DNA from: a virus | Strand: one strand, 5' to 3' | Length of the DNA stretch: 20,946 bases | Virus record (IMG/VR): IMGVR_UViG_3300042860_001776 | Location: 1-20,946 of that record | Shown: piece by piece, positions 1 to 7,460 of the stretch | Numbering within the stretch: the stretch's first letter is position 1 | How the letters are laid out: each line of letters opens with the position of its first letter | Made by a program: the position numbers and the translations under genes | The notes under the pieces: generated by a model | What the model saw: only the letters and a program-made list of their open reading frames with translations | The model's database searches: none | Told to the model about the DNA's origin: nothing

Positions 1-333
1 CTGAAGAGGCTTGCCATCGGGCATCTTCTCTTCTTTGTACAGCGTAAAACCGCCGACGCTCCCATAGTCCGGGGCCCCGCCGCCACCACCCGCAGGGTCA
101 GAGAAATACCCAGGCGTGGCCTTGATGGTGTACTCCCCAAATTGCTCGCCAGGGTCGTTGTAGCTGCTCGCCTCGCCCTGCTGAAACGCTTGGTTGTACG
201 AGGCTAGAAGTCGCTCACCAATCTTGGGATCGTTCTTCAGCAGATCGGCAAGCAGATTCTTGGGCGTAATAGACGTGGCCGTTCCCTGCGTGGATCCGCC
301 AGTGGTGGTCGAGGTGATGGGTGTTGTTGCCAT
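1..333 (-). CDS. N-terminal part of an unidentified virion-module protein (runs off the window)
   Basis: The frame is open from an ATG at 333 to the window edge, giving 111 residues with no stop. It starts MATTPITSTTTGGSTQGTAT, a Thr/Gly-rich low-complexity leader. A short charged helical stretch (KNLLADLLKNDPKIGERLL, about 25-43) follows, then a Gly-rich segment with five Gly in a row near residue 82. No signal peptide or membrane segment is visible. It lies 38 bases downstream of the 84-residue gene after the nozzle gene. In podoviruses that position is often held by internal virion or DNA-ejection proteins, so this role is a positional guess only. Only a weak Shine-Dalgarno (GGAT) precedes the ATG. 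I do not recognise the family. The coding call is good because the frame continues the operon. Confidence 0.72.
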   Translation of the reverse strand, partial: MATTPITSTTTGGSTQGTATSITPKNLLADLLKNDPKIGERLLASYNQAFQQGEASSYNDPGEQFGEYTIKATPGYFSDPAGGGGGAPDYGSVGGFTLYKEEKMPDGKPLQ

Positions 334-371
334 TCTATATCCACTAATGCAGGATGGGGGTTATTTTTGCC

Positions 372-626
372 CTATTGTGTGGGTCCGTTAACCAGAGTCA
401 CGATGACCGAAACCCAGTCCTGCCAGTTGATGAAACCCTCTGGCGCCGGTAGGCCATACGATTGAAACGTCGGCAGGGTCAGCATGTGGTTTGCGAGCAT
501 CCGCCAGTTCTCTTCATCTACGATCGGCAGGGGTTCCTGTCCGAAGTAGTGCAGCAAGTTGCCGTTCCAACTATCCCAAGTAGCGTCCTGGGGAATGAAC
601 GGTATTGACTGGCGAATATCGGCCAT
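372..626 (-). CDS. Small hypothetical phage protein downstream of the nozzle gene
   Basis: An 84-residue protein starting MADIRQSIPFIPQDATWDSW and ending DWVSVIVTLVNGPTQ. It is rich in Trp and Pro with no membrane segment, signal peptide or cysteine motif, so it looks like a small soluble protein. Its ATG overlaps the stop of the nozzle gene as TAATG, and no good Shine-Dalgarno is visible. That suggests translation by re-initiation after the nozzle and possibly matched output. Small proteins of this sort often follow the nozzle gene in podovirus-like genomes and may be minor tail components, but I cannot assign a function. The coding call rests on the tight coupling and on the lack of any competing frame with comparable context. 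Confidence 0.8.
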   Translation of the reverse strand: MADIRQSIPFIPQDATWDSWNGNLLHYFGQEPLPIVDEENWRMLANHMLTLPTFQSYGLPAPEGFINWQDWVSVIVTLVNGPTQ

Positions 627-2719
627 TACGGACGCTCGTCGCCAAACTCGGCCGTGACTAGGACACGACCCATTTCGTAATTGCCGTCCATTACGTTAGA
701 AACAAACCGAAGACGGGACTCTCGGTTTTCAATACGCAAGTCAATCTTGCCGGTGTCAGGTCCGAAAGTAAATTCAGCCGAAGCCTGCTCTTCACCTCGG
801 GCAAATTTCCGACCCAGTACCTGGAGAGTCATGTCCCCGGCTTGCACGAAATCTGGTTCGATACGACGCAAGTGAATGCGTCGGTTGATACCGCGCGGTG
901 CATCTTGCGACGGGTCGCCGCCCACCCAACTAATATCGCAAGTGTCGAACGACGAGTAGATGGAACGCACACCATCATCGTCAGCCTCGTTCAGGCTCCA
1001 CTCGTGCTGCCAAACCGTGACACCGTTACTGACCGGGTACACTGGGTCATTGAACACCAAACCGATTGGTACGTTATCTGAGAAGGTGATAAGCGTCACG
1101 TTCTGGTCGGGATAGTATGTCGCGGCAGTAGTTCGATAGAACGGCGCGCCAAACTCCGCGGTGAACTGCACATTTCGACGCGGGAATATGCCTGGAGTGG
1201 CATCCCCTTGTACATAGACTTGGTTCGGCCCGGGAGGCAACAACGGCGCAACCACGTCATCAGTCCAGAAGTAAGGAGTAATAATCGTGTCCTTGTACTC
1301 CCATCCGCACCAAACGGGCGACGGGAACACTTCGGTCGTGTAGCCACAAGAACGACGGGCACCTTCAGCTTGGCCGGCGTCGTACCACAGCTTATCCTTC
1401 ACGTTGTAGATAATCGCATCCGTGCACTCGGTTGCATTACCGCGGGGATAAAAGAACCAGACTTCGTTGTACCGGGGCACCTTTGTAGCCCACACTTTTT
1501 GGCGCTGATTAAAGTTCAGGTTGTCGTATACCCAGTTGATATTCTTGTCGTTGGGCATGACCTGGACAGAGCCGTTATATGCGTAGAATCGATCCACGCC
1601 CATCCAGTAATAGATCCCGTCCATCTCTACGACCGAGTTAGAGGACAGGATTGAAGTCTGGCTAGAAATAATGTCGTACTTCCAGTACTGCTCGGGGTTA
1701 CCAGTAAAGGAAACCCGGATCAAGCTGTCCGTAGCCCAGAACAGGCCGGACGGCGAGTTTGTGCCGCCTCGAACTGGCATGCCCTTGACGATCTTGCCTG
1801 CCGTCATGTTGTTGCGGTTAGCCAGGGGGCCATTCCAGTCAAATACGCTTCGATCTGCTTGGACTGGATCGACGTTGTTGTTGGCGATGAATCCGTTGGA
1901 CCCGTACACGAAGATGAACGGGTAGAGCACGCACACGCCGCCATCGACCACGATTGGCGCGCCTGTGGGGTTTGCACCGGCCGTATCCGCTAGGCCCTCG
2001 AAGTTCCAGGTATAGTTCGTATCAGGCAGCACGTTGCCCACCAGGACCTGGGTGGCGATGCCGTTGTCGATGTTGGCAAGGTTAAGGCCCGGGTGGGCCA
2101 AACATTTCAGCGCGTCACCTTGCGGGTCGTACTGAATGTCAAATTGCCAAGTGTTTAGTTCGCTCTGTTGGAAGTAATAATCCGCCACCCAGACCTTCGT
2201 AGGGGCTCCGGGAATAGCCGTTGTGAGCGTCACCGTTGTATTTGGTGCGGTATAGCTTGAACTAGAAACAATATACTGAGGCGCGCCAGGGGTTTGACTG
2301 AAAACCACCTTGGTGCCTGCGGTATAAATATCTGTGTGGTCGCCGGCCACAACAAAGGAAGGGGTTGCGACACTGACAAGCGTGCGCTCGTCATATCCCA
2401 CTTTGATAACCGCGGAATAGGGGCCGTTGCCCACACCGAGTGACGTGGCACTGGTGGCCGCAATCAACGCAAACTGATTGCCGGTGAAGATGTAATTGAC
2501 ACCGTTAAAACTGGTGGCGATCATGCCGCGCGCAATGCCGGTCCAATCGCGGTACATCTGCAAGTACCCACCTATTTTCTTCGGCACACCGCGCTGAAAG
2601 CGGCACCACACCCCGTCGGTAAATTCGCGGGATTCAAAGGTGGTACCGTCGCGTTTGACCCCTGGCTTTACGCCAAGGGTATAGACGAAGTTCAGGTTTT
2701 GATCTTGCTGCGCGGCCAT
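626..2719 (-). CDS. Tail nozzle / packaged-DNA stabilisation protein (P22 gp10 or T7 gp12-like)
   Basis: A 697-residue protein. Near the N-terminus are GVKRDGTTFESREFTDGVWC (about 19-38) and RFQRGVPKKIGGYLQM, a pattern I associate with the large podovirus nozzle protein. Beta-rich segments follow with recurring aromatic blade-like motifs, such as YWMGVDRFYAYNGSVQVMPN and VWFFYPRGN, which fits the propeller-containing fold of gp10/gp12 nozzles. In such phages the protein forms the distal tube of the short tail and holds packaged DNA. The length is within the usual range, and there is no signal peptide or membrane helix. The gene starts directly after the previous stop (TAA then ATG) and overlaps the next gene by one base. 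The order adaptor, adaptor, beta-rich protein, nozzle supports the call. The family assignment is from recalled pattern. Confidence 0.82.
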   Translation of the reverse strand: MAAQQDQNLNFVYTLGVKPGVKRDGTTFESREFTDGVWCRFQRGVPKKIGGYLQMYRDWTGIARGMIATSFNGVNYIFTGNQFALIAATSATSLGVGNGPYSAVIKVGYDERTLVSVATPSFVVAGDHTDIYTAGTKVVFSQTPGAPQYIVSSSSYTAPNTTVTLTTAIPGAPTKVWVADYYFQQSELNTWQFDIQYDPQGDALKCLAHPGLNLANIDNGIATQVLVGNVLPDTNYTWNFEGLADTAGANPTGAPIVVDGGVCVLYPFIFVYGSNGFIANNNVDPVQADRSVFDWNGPLANRNNMTAGKIVKGMPVRGGTNSPSGLFWATDSLIRVSFTGNPEQYWKYDIISSQTSILSSNSVVEMDGIYYWMGVDRFYAYNGSVQVMPNDKNINWVYDNLNFNQRQKVWATKVPRYNEVWFFYPRGNATECTDAIIYNVKDKLWYDAGQAEGARRSCGYTTEVFPSPVWCGWEYKDTIITPYFWTDDVVAPLLPPGPNQVYVQGDATPGIFPRRNVQFTAEFGAPFYRTTAATYYPDQNVTLITFSDNVPIGLVFNDPVYPVSNGVTVWQHEWSLNEADDDGVRSIYSSFDTCDISWVGGDPSQDAPRGINRRIHLRRIEPDFVQAGDMTLQVLGRKFARGEEQASAEFTFGPDTGKIDLRIENRESRLRFVSNVMDGNYEMGRVLVTAEFGDERP

Positions 2720-3808
2720 TTAGAAGTTACCACCGTCAACTTGCAGAAGGTTGTTGTTACCGTATAGGATTTGAGTCTTCAGTCCATAGGTCAACAAAAT
2801 CGCCACAGTGCCGGTGTTAATAATGACCGGCGCATCAGGACTACCAACCACATTGAAGGTCACCGAATAACCTACTTGGTTGGTCTGGTTGGTGATCACA
2901 TAAATCTGCGTGATCGCCGGCAGCGTCACGTCAAGGGACTGCGTGCGGCTGCCCGTGTTCGCCACATAGGTCTGGATCGTGACCGCAGCATTCACAAGGT
3001 TCAGCGTGTTTCCAGGTAGGCTATCCACGTCGTAGATAGCGGAACTGTATGGAACCAATGTGGTCCGCGGCAGGCCGATCGTGTAATAGTTGCCGGTGTT
3101 TACATCGTATGTGATGATGGCCGAATCAGTCGGGAAGAATACTTGCGTCGCAAATCCGTTGATGGTCTTCAGGTACGGTGCGTACACCGTGACCTGACCT
3201 TCGCCTTCATTACGAAGCATGACGTACCAACCGGCCGTCGGGGGCTCAATCGGTAAGTAAACCTCACCCAGGCCTGCCTTCCAGACATATGCCCTGGAGC
3301 GGTCGGTCGAAACAAGCTGATAGTCGGTGTACAACTCGTTAACGAGTGTAGAGGTGTTCAGCTTGCCTTCTTGTGCTTGCAACCCGTAGCCGGCCAGAGA
3401 CAATGCGTCTGCATTAACCGTGGAGGCACCAAACGCAAACGTGTGCCAAGCATTTACGTTTGTGTCGTCATCATCCACAAGGTAGAAGTACCACGACTCG
3501 CCCGACGCAATAGTCGTCGAGGCTACGGGCTGATCGAATAGTTCAATCGTAACGGCGCCGACCGATAGGTTGTTAAACAGAATGTCAGAGCCAACGGAAC
3601 CCTGCGAGGCAGGAGGCAGGATAATCGTTCCACTTCCGTCTCCGGTAATGTCAATGATTCGGGCGGCGGGCTCAGTATCTCCGCCCGAAACCGTATTGGC
3701 AGGCCAGGAAAGTTGTGTGGTGCTGCCCGAAGCAACCGCCAGATCCAGATAGGAAACGTCGGTCGGTTGAATGACGTTCCCAGTGAATGGGGAAACAAAA
3801 GTCGCCAT
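2720..3808 (-). CDS. Beta-rich tail/neck structural protein
   Basis: A 362-residue protein starting MATFVSPFTGNVIQPTDVSY. It is made almost wholly of predicted beta strands, rich in Thr, Val, Asn and Gly, with no cysteine cluster, membrane segment or signal peptide. Segments such as ARIIDITGDGSGTIILPPAS and SGESWYFYLVDDDDTNVNAW resemble beta-sandwich or fibre-base proteins that I recall between the adaptor and nozzle genes of other short-tailed phages. A role as tail-knob or fibre-attachment protein is inferred from position. The start follows the previous gene's TAA with no gap, and a GGAG Shine-Dalgarno sits about 8 bases upstream inside the adaptor gene. The C-terminus (LLQVDGGNF) abuts the nozzle start. 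It is almost certainly a virion protein, but its exact role is unknown. Confidence 0.75.
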   Translation of the reverse strand: MATFVSPFTGNVIQPTDVSYLDLAVASGSTTQLSWPANTVSGGDTEPAARIIDITGDGSGTIILPPASQGSVGSDILFNNLSVGAVTIELFDQPVASTTIASGESWYFYLVDDDDTNVNAWHTFAFGASTVNADALSLAGYGLQAQEGKLNTSTLVNELYTDYQLVSTDRSRAYVWKAGLGEVYLPIEPPTAGWYVMLRNEGEGQVTVYAPYLKTINGFATQVFFPTDSAIITYDVNTGNYYTIGLPRTTLVPYSSAIYDVDSLPGNTLNLVNAAVTIQTYVANTGSRTQSLDVTLPAITQIYVITNQTNQVGYSVTFNVVGSPDAPVIINTGTVAILLTYGLKTQILYGNNNLLQVDGGNF

Positions 3809-4429
3809 TTAGGGCTCCAAGGTAGCTGTGTTGCGATCGATGCGGCGGGAGTTATCTTCACCCTTCAGTGCAGCCATGGAAGCACTGTACATCTGCTGCC
3901 ACAATTGCAGCTTGTCAGGGCTCTTCAAATAACCCTGAGCCTGCAAAAGCGTGCCAAACAAAATGGCCTGGGGCGCCTCGCGCGTGATCAGATTCTGTTG
4001 GTTGGTTGTGTCCAACGGCTGAATCTGGCTGTAGTAAATGATCTCGACCGTATAGGCCGCATTCGGGGTGGGACTGATCAGCCAGTGGTTATAATCGTAG
4101 TCGCTATAAAACTTCGGCTGCGCGTTGTCGGATTGACTGGAGTACTGCGCAACATAGTCTTGTGAACGCAGCAGCATCGGGGCGCCGTTGATCTTCATCG
4201 ACACCGTTTTTCTCCACCGCGCCGGCTTCAAGAGGACTGGCTCAGTGGGGATTGTGTTGGTGGTGACGACGGTCAGTTCCCAGAGCGTCTTGACCTGGGC
4301 GGCAATCTCTTGCTCGGCCATGGAAATAAGGCGCGGGATCTGTTCCACGAACGACGTGTCATCGCGCTCGGAATACCTAATAATGTCCTGTACCAGACTA
4401 TCATAGGTCATTACGTATGCGGTCGTCAT
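3809..4429 (-). CDS. Head-to-tail adaptor (phage adaptor / tail tubular A-like) protein
   Basis: A 206-residue protein. The N-terminal helical pattern, MTYDSLVQDIIRYSERDDTS followed by FVEQIPRLISMAEQEIAAQV (about 8-46), is typical of the phage adaptor family, in which a helical bundle docks under the portal ring. The middle has the usual beta segment with LKPARWRKTVSMKINGAP and DYDYNHWLISPTPNAAYTVE. The C-terminal helix contains AILFGTLLQAQGYLKSPDKL. Such proteins form a ring joining portal and nozzle. The ATG lies two bases after the TAA of the longer adaptor-like gene, with a modest GAG Shine-Dalgarno. Two adaptor-type genes in tandem followed by the nozzle match a podovirus neck. The length is normal for the family. 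The assignment is by sequence pattern and context. Confidence 0.83.
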   Translation of the reverse strand: MTTAYVMTYDSLVQDIIRYSERDDTSFVEQIPRLISMAEQEIAAQVKTLWELTVVTTNTIPTEPVLLKPARWRKTVSMKINGAPMLLRSQDYVAQYSSQSDNAQPKFYSDYDYNHWLISPTPNAAYTVEIIYYSQIQPLDTTNQQNLITREAPQAILFGTLLQAQGYLKSPDKLQLWQQMYSASMAALKGEDNSRRIDRNTATLEP

Positions 4430-4431
4430 GA

Positions 4432-5490
4432 TTATCTCGTGTAGTAGGAAATGTTCGGCGTGTAGTAGATGGGCGACTTGTCGCGCTCTTCTGCTTCAGC
4501 CTGGGCCAACCAGTTATTGGCTTGTGCTTCCAAGTACGTGATCCGCGCCATGTCAACACCGGGCAACTGCAACGCAAGCTGATGCGACAGCATTTTCTGA
4601 ATGGCCGCGATCCACCGGTTGGGCACATACAGTTCATTGGTCAGAGAACCAACGTCTTGCAGTTCCATTTCCAGGATCAACTGGAAGACCTGGAAATCAT
4701 CCTGCGGTATCGGCCACAGATACATTTCCGGCACAATCTGACGGTTGAACCAAAACTGAAGTGAACGCTGACTCTGGAATTGCTTGTTCGGCAGATTCCA
4801 GTAATCGTCCCGATTCAAGCGCGACAGCGGAATGTCCTGCTGCGTGTATGAGAACGAAAGTTGCCGCAGCGAGAACGTGTTAAGCACGTCCAGATTTCGC
4901 AATCTGAAATAGTTGTACTCAGGCGTCGGATCGATTGGGAAGTAATACCACTCACGATCGGCCAGGGTAATCTCCGGCAGCGTCTTGCGCACGGTCCAGG
5001 TTACCCCGTCCTCGCTCGTCTCAAAGACGAGGTTATAGGTGGCAGCACCATAGGAATTGAACCCGACCTGATAGATGCGCTGCCCGCCAGTGTATCCCGC
5101 GCCGAAGAAGTTTTCGCCCAGGGTGGAGGTTGCGTAGGTATTTAGGTCCTGGTCAAACAGATTGCCAGAATCTGGATTGGCCGTCGGCAGAGCCTCCGAA
5201 ACCGAAGGCGTGATGATATAGCGCCAGTTGGACTCGCGCACGTCAATCGTGCCAGGGGGCAGGGTAATGACGGTCTGATCGGTCACCGTGCCAAACAAGC
5301 GGTTCTCAAGCATCCACAGATTAACCCCTCGATTGGAGAGGTTCATCAGGATATAGAAGAGTGCCTGTTTGGCCGCGTTGATGTACTCCGGGGTCTGCTC
5401 TTCAGCAGCTTTCCCGGCTTCACGAAACGCATATTCAATCAGTTGACCGACATTTATTTTGGTCTGATTGGTGGTGCCCGAGTAGGCCAT
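4432..5490 (-). CDS. Adaptor-like neck protein with a discoidin (F5/8 type C)-like insert
   Basis: A 352-residue protein. Residues 12-85 form the helical start of an adaptor-type protein (INVGQLIEYAFREAGKAAEE, then LFYILMNLSNRGVNLWMLEN). Residues 220-352 carry its remainder, with DDYWNLPNKQFQSQRSLQFW, PEMYLWPIPQDDFQVFQLIL, LYVPNRWIAAIQKMLSHQLA and a Tyr-rich C-terminus. Between them, at about 92-213, lies a segment like an F5/8 type C (discoidin) domain: LFDQDLNTYATST, YNLVFETSEDGVTWTVRKTL and NYFRLRN. Such domains commonly bind carbohydrate. The start is the ATG at 5490 with a strong GGGAGG Shine-Dalgarno at the end of the preceding 56-residue gene. The inferred role is a portal-proximal adaptor ring whose insert may project outward. 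The adaptor fold is likely; the insert identity is moderately sure. Confidence 0.78.
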   Translation of the reverse strand: MAYSGTTNQTKINVGQLIEYAFREAGKAAEEQTPEYINAAKQALFYILMNLSNRGVNLWMLENRLFGTVTDQTVITLPPGTIDVRESNWRYIITPSVSEALPTANPDSGNLFDQDLNTYATSTLGENFFGAGYTGGQRIYQVGFNSYGAATYNLVFETSEDGVTWTVRKTLPEITLADREWYYFPIDPTPEYNYFRLRNLDVLNTFSLRQLSFSYTQQDIPLSRLNRDDYWNLPNKQFQSQRSLQFWFNRQIVPEMYLWPIPQDDFQVFQLILEMELQDVGSLTNELYVPNRWIAAIQKMLSHQLALQLPGVDMARITYLEAQANNWLAQAEAEERDKSPIYYTPNISYYTR

Positions 5491-5493
5491 GAA

Positions 5494-5664
5494 TTACCTC
5501 CCGCGGCCGGCAGTCTTCTTTTCTTTGACGCGTTCCGGCAGATTCTTGGAAACGGGGCCCGCCTTGACAAATTCCTTGCCAACCTTTTTAGGGATGCCGA
5601 TATTGCTCTTGCCTTCGGCGGCCGCGTACATAGCGCCCAGTTGGGCCTTGGACTTGATGGGCAT
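5494..5664 (-). CDS. Small basic phage protein with KSKAQ and AAAEGKS motifs (56 residues)
   Basis: Read directly from the sequence: ATG at 5664, TAA at 5494-5496, 56 residues. It begins MPIKSKAQLGAMYAAAEGKS, continues with IGIPKKVGKEFVKAGPVSKN, and ends in a basic tail (KEKKTAGRGR). It is highly Lys/Arg-rich with no cysteine or membrane segment. Small proteins with this KSKAQ...AAAxGKS...IPKxVGKEF pattern recur in phage structural regions, but I know of no established function. Nucleic-acid contact or a minor virion role is possible from its charge. The start overlaps the previous stop as TAATG, and the end carries the Shine-Dalgarno of the adaptor-like gene. That fixes it as a real operon member despite its length. 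Confidence 0.85.
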   Translation of the reverse strand: MPIKSKAQLGAMYAAAEGKSNIGIPKKVGKEFVKAGPVSKNLPERVKEKKTAGRGR

Positions 5665-6176
5665 TAGATTTTCCCGCCCCGGGCGTACTGACCGACCGCG
5701 CGCAGGCCGCGGAACACGTCCTCCATCGGGCCCATGGGAGCCGCATGGCCCAGGCCGCCGGATGCGGATGCCACACCCATGCCACCAGGGGCGCCGGCAT
5801 AGCCCGCAGGCATGCCCATGTGGGGACCACTGACCATCGGAGGGGTTTGACCCGCCTCGCCGGCCACAGCGCCACCCGCCTGGAACTTCTTGGCGCAGCT
5901 TTTGCCGCCGCCCATGTAACGCTTGACGGTGCCGCCATCCTTCTTGGAACGGCCGCCCTTCTTCAGCTTGAGTTCAGTCTTTTCCTCATGCTGTTGCTTG
6001 TCGTGTTGGGCCATGGCCTTTTTGACAATACCCTTGTCCTGCTCCATGTCCTTCGTCTTCTCTTCCTTGGTTTCCTTACCAAGTCGCTTCATCAATTCCT
6101 TCTTGCTGACGGAGCCGCCCTCCTTGTAGCAGGCAAGTTCCGACTTCATTTTTTGGTTGGGGCGAAAGCCTTCCAT
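5664..6176 (-). CDS. Lys-rich protein with repeated Gly-Gly motifs
   Basis: A 170-residue protein in two parts. The N-terminal half (about 10-95) is very rich in Lys, Glu and Gln and probably helical. The C-terminal half (about 98-170) is rich in Gly, Ala, Pro and Met. Short Gly-Gly motifs flanked by Lys, Ser or Val recur: YKEGGSVSKK (18-27), KKGGRSKKDGGTV, RYMGGGKSCAKKF, QAGGAVAG and the C-terminal YARGGKI. I have seen similar basic-GG-Val/Ile motifs in phage virion-module proteins, but the function is unknown to me. There is no membrane helix or enzyme motif. A clear AGGAGC Shine-Dalgarno precedes the ATG. The gene follows the endolysin after a 69-base gap and is coupled to the 56-residue basic gene by TAATG. 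A minor virion protein is the best guess. Confidence 0.78.
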   Translation of the reverse strand: MEGFRPNQKMKSELACYKEGGSVSKKELMKRLGKETKEEKTKDMEQDKGIVKKAMAQHDKQQHEEKTELKLKKGGRSKKDGGTVKRYMGGGKSCAKKFQAGGAVAGEAGQTPPMVSGPHMGMPAGYAGAPGGMGVASASGGLGHAAPMGPMEDVFRGLRAVGQYARGGKI

Positions 6177-6217
6177 AATATGCTCCTAAAAAGAGTTAGC
6201 TCCTGACATTACATATA

Positions 6218-6237
6218 CAAAAACTCACGGGTTTTTG
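6218..6237 (-). terminator. Possible weak terminator hairpin after the endolysin
   Basis: In the 69-base gap after the endolysin stop, CAAAAAC at one side pairs perfectly with GTTTTTG at the other around a 6-base loop. On the minus strand the second arm is itself T-rich. The stem is A/T-rich and short (7 bp), so it could slow or partly end transcription, or be chance. It is the only gap over 60 bases in the lower half of the window. No promoter could be defended here. Confidence 0.25.
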
Positions 6238-6245
6238 GCCCTATT

Positions 6246-6686
6246 TCACATCAAAGCAACCTCCGCCTCTCGACGGCGCACCAGTCCGGGTAATACTTTG
6301 CCTCCGCCACGGGTCCACAACATCAGTTGTTCCTTGGCTCCGTCCCAATCCTGTGCGTTAATCTTGCGGCGCAAGGTTGACGTTTGCAGCCGACCGACGC
6401 CAAGGTTGTACGTGAAATCGACGATCGCGTTGAACCGCGACGGGTACGCAATCAAGCCAGGGCATAGGCGCATGACACCCGGCGCGTACGTGTGCGCCAA
6501 TTCAATGCCCAACAAATCAGCCGCGGCGCGTTCGTCCATCGGCGGATCGGTCAACGCAACCTTGCGCCCGTCGGCGTAATAGGTTGACCCGTACCCTATC
6601 GTAGGAACCCCGGCAGGGCACAGGTACGGCTTGGCCCGAAAGCCCTCAAACCGTTTGCACAGTTCGGCCGCAATGTCGAGGTTCAT
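6246..6686 (-). CDS. Endolysin, phage lysozyme of glycoside hydrolase family 24
   Basis: A 146-residue protein that should cleave the beta-1,4 bond between N-acetylmuramic acid and N-acetylglucosamine in peptidoglycan. The GH24 catalytic segment is clear: RFEGFRAKPYLCPAGVPTIG places Glu14 eight residues before Cys23 and Cys23 five residues before Thr29. This is the Glu-x8-(Asp/Cys)-x5-Thr triad arrangement of T4-type lysozymes, with Cys at the Asp position as in many phage members. Later family features include FNAIVDFTYNLGVGRL (about 87-102) and PGLVRRREAEVALM at the C-terminus. There is no N-terminal hydrophobic or SAR segment, so it should be a soluble cytoplasmic enzyme released by a holin. 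The start overlaps the holin stop by four bases (ATGA). The length is normal. Confidence 0.95.
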   Translation of the reverse strand: MNLDIAAELCKRFEGFRAKPYLCPAGVPTIGYGSTYYADGRKVALTDPPMDERAAADLLGIELAHTYAPGVMRLCPGLIAYPSRFNAIVDFTYNLGVGRLQTSTLRRKINAQDWDGAKEQLMLWTRGGGKVLPGLVRRREAEVALM

Positions 6687-7177
6687 AGGCCACGCTGTTT
6701 CAGGGTGCGGTCAAGGAACCAGTAGTTGATGGTGCCCGACACCAGGGCCATGAAGTCTGCGGTCATCATGGTGTTGAAGACTTCTTGGGGTGCGGCACCC
6801 TGGAGCCAACCGTTCCATGCAAACCATAGGTGGACAAACGACCACAGCAGGATTACCCAGTATGTGACCACCGGGCGCACCGACGCGCTCAAGGACGCTG
6901 CCCACCCGCCTGCGGCCTTGCTCATCTCAGCCTGTTGATTGATGGCAGAGTTGAATGCATCCATTACACCGGTGTCGATAGCTTTGTCGCGCTCGGCACC
7001 AATCTCAGCCAGTTTTTGCTGACCACGGATCTGCTCCAGGTCGCACTGACGTTGGAACATCAAAAGTTCATGGTTGCGCTCATTCTTCTTGTCAAAGAAC
7101 TTCAACACCTCGGGCGCAAGACGGAAGATGCCGCCCAACAATGAACCGAATATGCCGCCGCTGAGTAGTTCCAACAT
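6683..7177 (-). CDS. Holin of the 3TM type
   Basis: A 164-residue membrane protein from the ATG at 7177. A GTG at 7180 is the alternative, but the AAGGGG Shine-Dalgarno is spaced best for the ATG. It begins with a Gly-rich apolar segment (LSGGIFGSLLGGIF, about 5-18). A charged helical region with NERNHELLMFQRQCDLEQIR follows, and then two membrane segments near the C-terminus. The first of these begins SVRPVVTYWVILLWSFVHLW; the second includes MALVSGTINYWFLDR. The Arg-Pro before a Trp-rich helix is what I associate with the phage/GTA 3TM holin family. It would form the membrane lesion that releases the endolysin encoded immediately downstream. It overlaps the upstream gene as TGATG and the endolysin as ATGA. 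Function is inferred from topology, family pattern and context. Confidence 0.82.
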   Translation of the reverse strand: MLELLSGGIFGSLLGGIFRLAPEVLKFFDKKNERNHELLMFQRQCDLEQIRGQQKLAEIGAERDKAIDTGVMDAFNSAINQQAEMSKAAGGWAASLSASVRPVVTYWVILLWSFVHLWFAWNGWLQGAAPQEVFNTMMTADFMALVSGTINYWFLDRTLKQRGL

Positions 7178-7452
7178 CACTTGGCCCCTTTCAAGAATTT
7201 TTCCCGTTCCTCAAGCAGCTTGACCTTGACTTGAAGATCGTTGATCTGCGCCATCAGTTGTTCTTTCAGAATTGCGCGGCGCTCGGCACTGATCGGGCTA
7301 TCTGTGGGCACGCCCTCTTTGGTAATGAGTGCAGGCATTTGCCCTTCGATCTTGGTCAGCCGTTCGGAGAAAGAATTGACTTGCCCAAGCAACCACGCAA
7401 GGCACATAACGACGATAGGAATTACCGCTTTGAGTGCATCTGACCAAGACAT
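7177..7452 (-). CDS. Small membrane protein with C-terminal coiled coil, lysis cassette
   Basis: A 91-residue protein with one N-terminal membrane segment (ALKAVIPIVVMCLAWLLGQV, about 6-25). A soluble helical part follows with SFSERLTKIEGQMP and a heptad-like coiled coil ILKEQLMAQINDLQVKVKLL (about 61-80). A strong GAGGTG Shine-Dalgarno covering the previous stop precedes the ATG. It sits directly upstream of the 3TM holin gene. The topology (one membrane anchor plus coiled coil) fits an inner-membrane spanin subunit, an XhlA-like lysis accessory protein or a holin partner. The sequence does not decide between these. No lipobox-type partner was seen inside it or overlapping it. I recall similar proteins with PTDSPISAERRA in other phage lysis regions, without an established function. 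Confidence 0.75.
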   Translation of the reverse strand: MSWSDALKAVIPIVVMCLAWLLGQVNSFSERLTKIEGQMPALITKEGVPTDSPISAERRAILKEQLMAQINDLQVKVKLLEEREKFLKGAK

Positions 7453-7460
7453 AATTCACC

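Noticed and set aside
5588-5938. 116-residue minus-strand frame overlapping two genes
   Set aside because: It overlaps the 170-residue and 56-residue genes in another frame. Those are joined by TAATG and have the ribosome binding sites.
1-6176. Long-tail features such as a tape measure, sheath or programmed frameshift tail chaperones
   Set aside because: None found. The neck and nozzle proteins fit a short tail instead.
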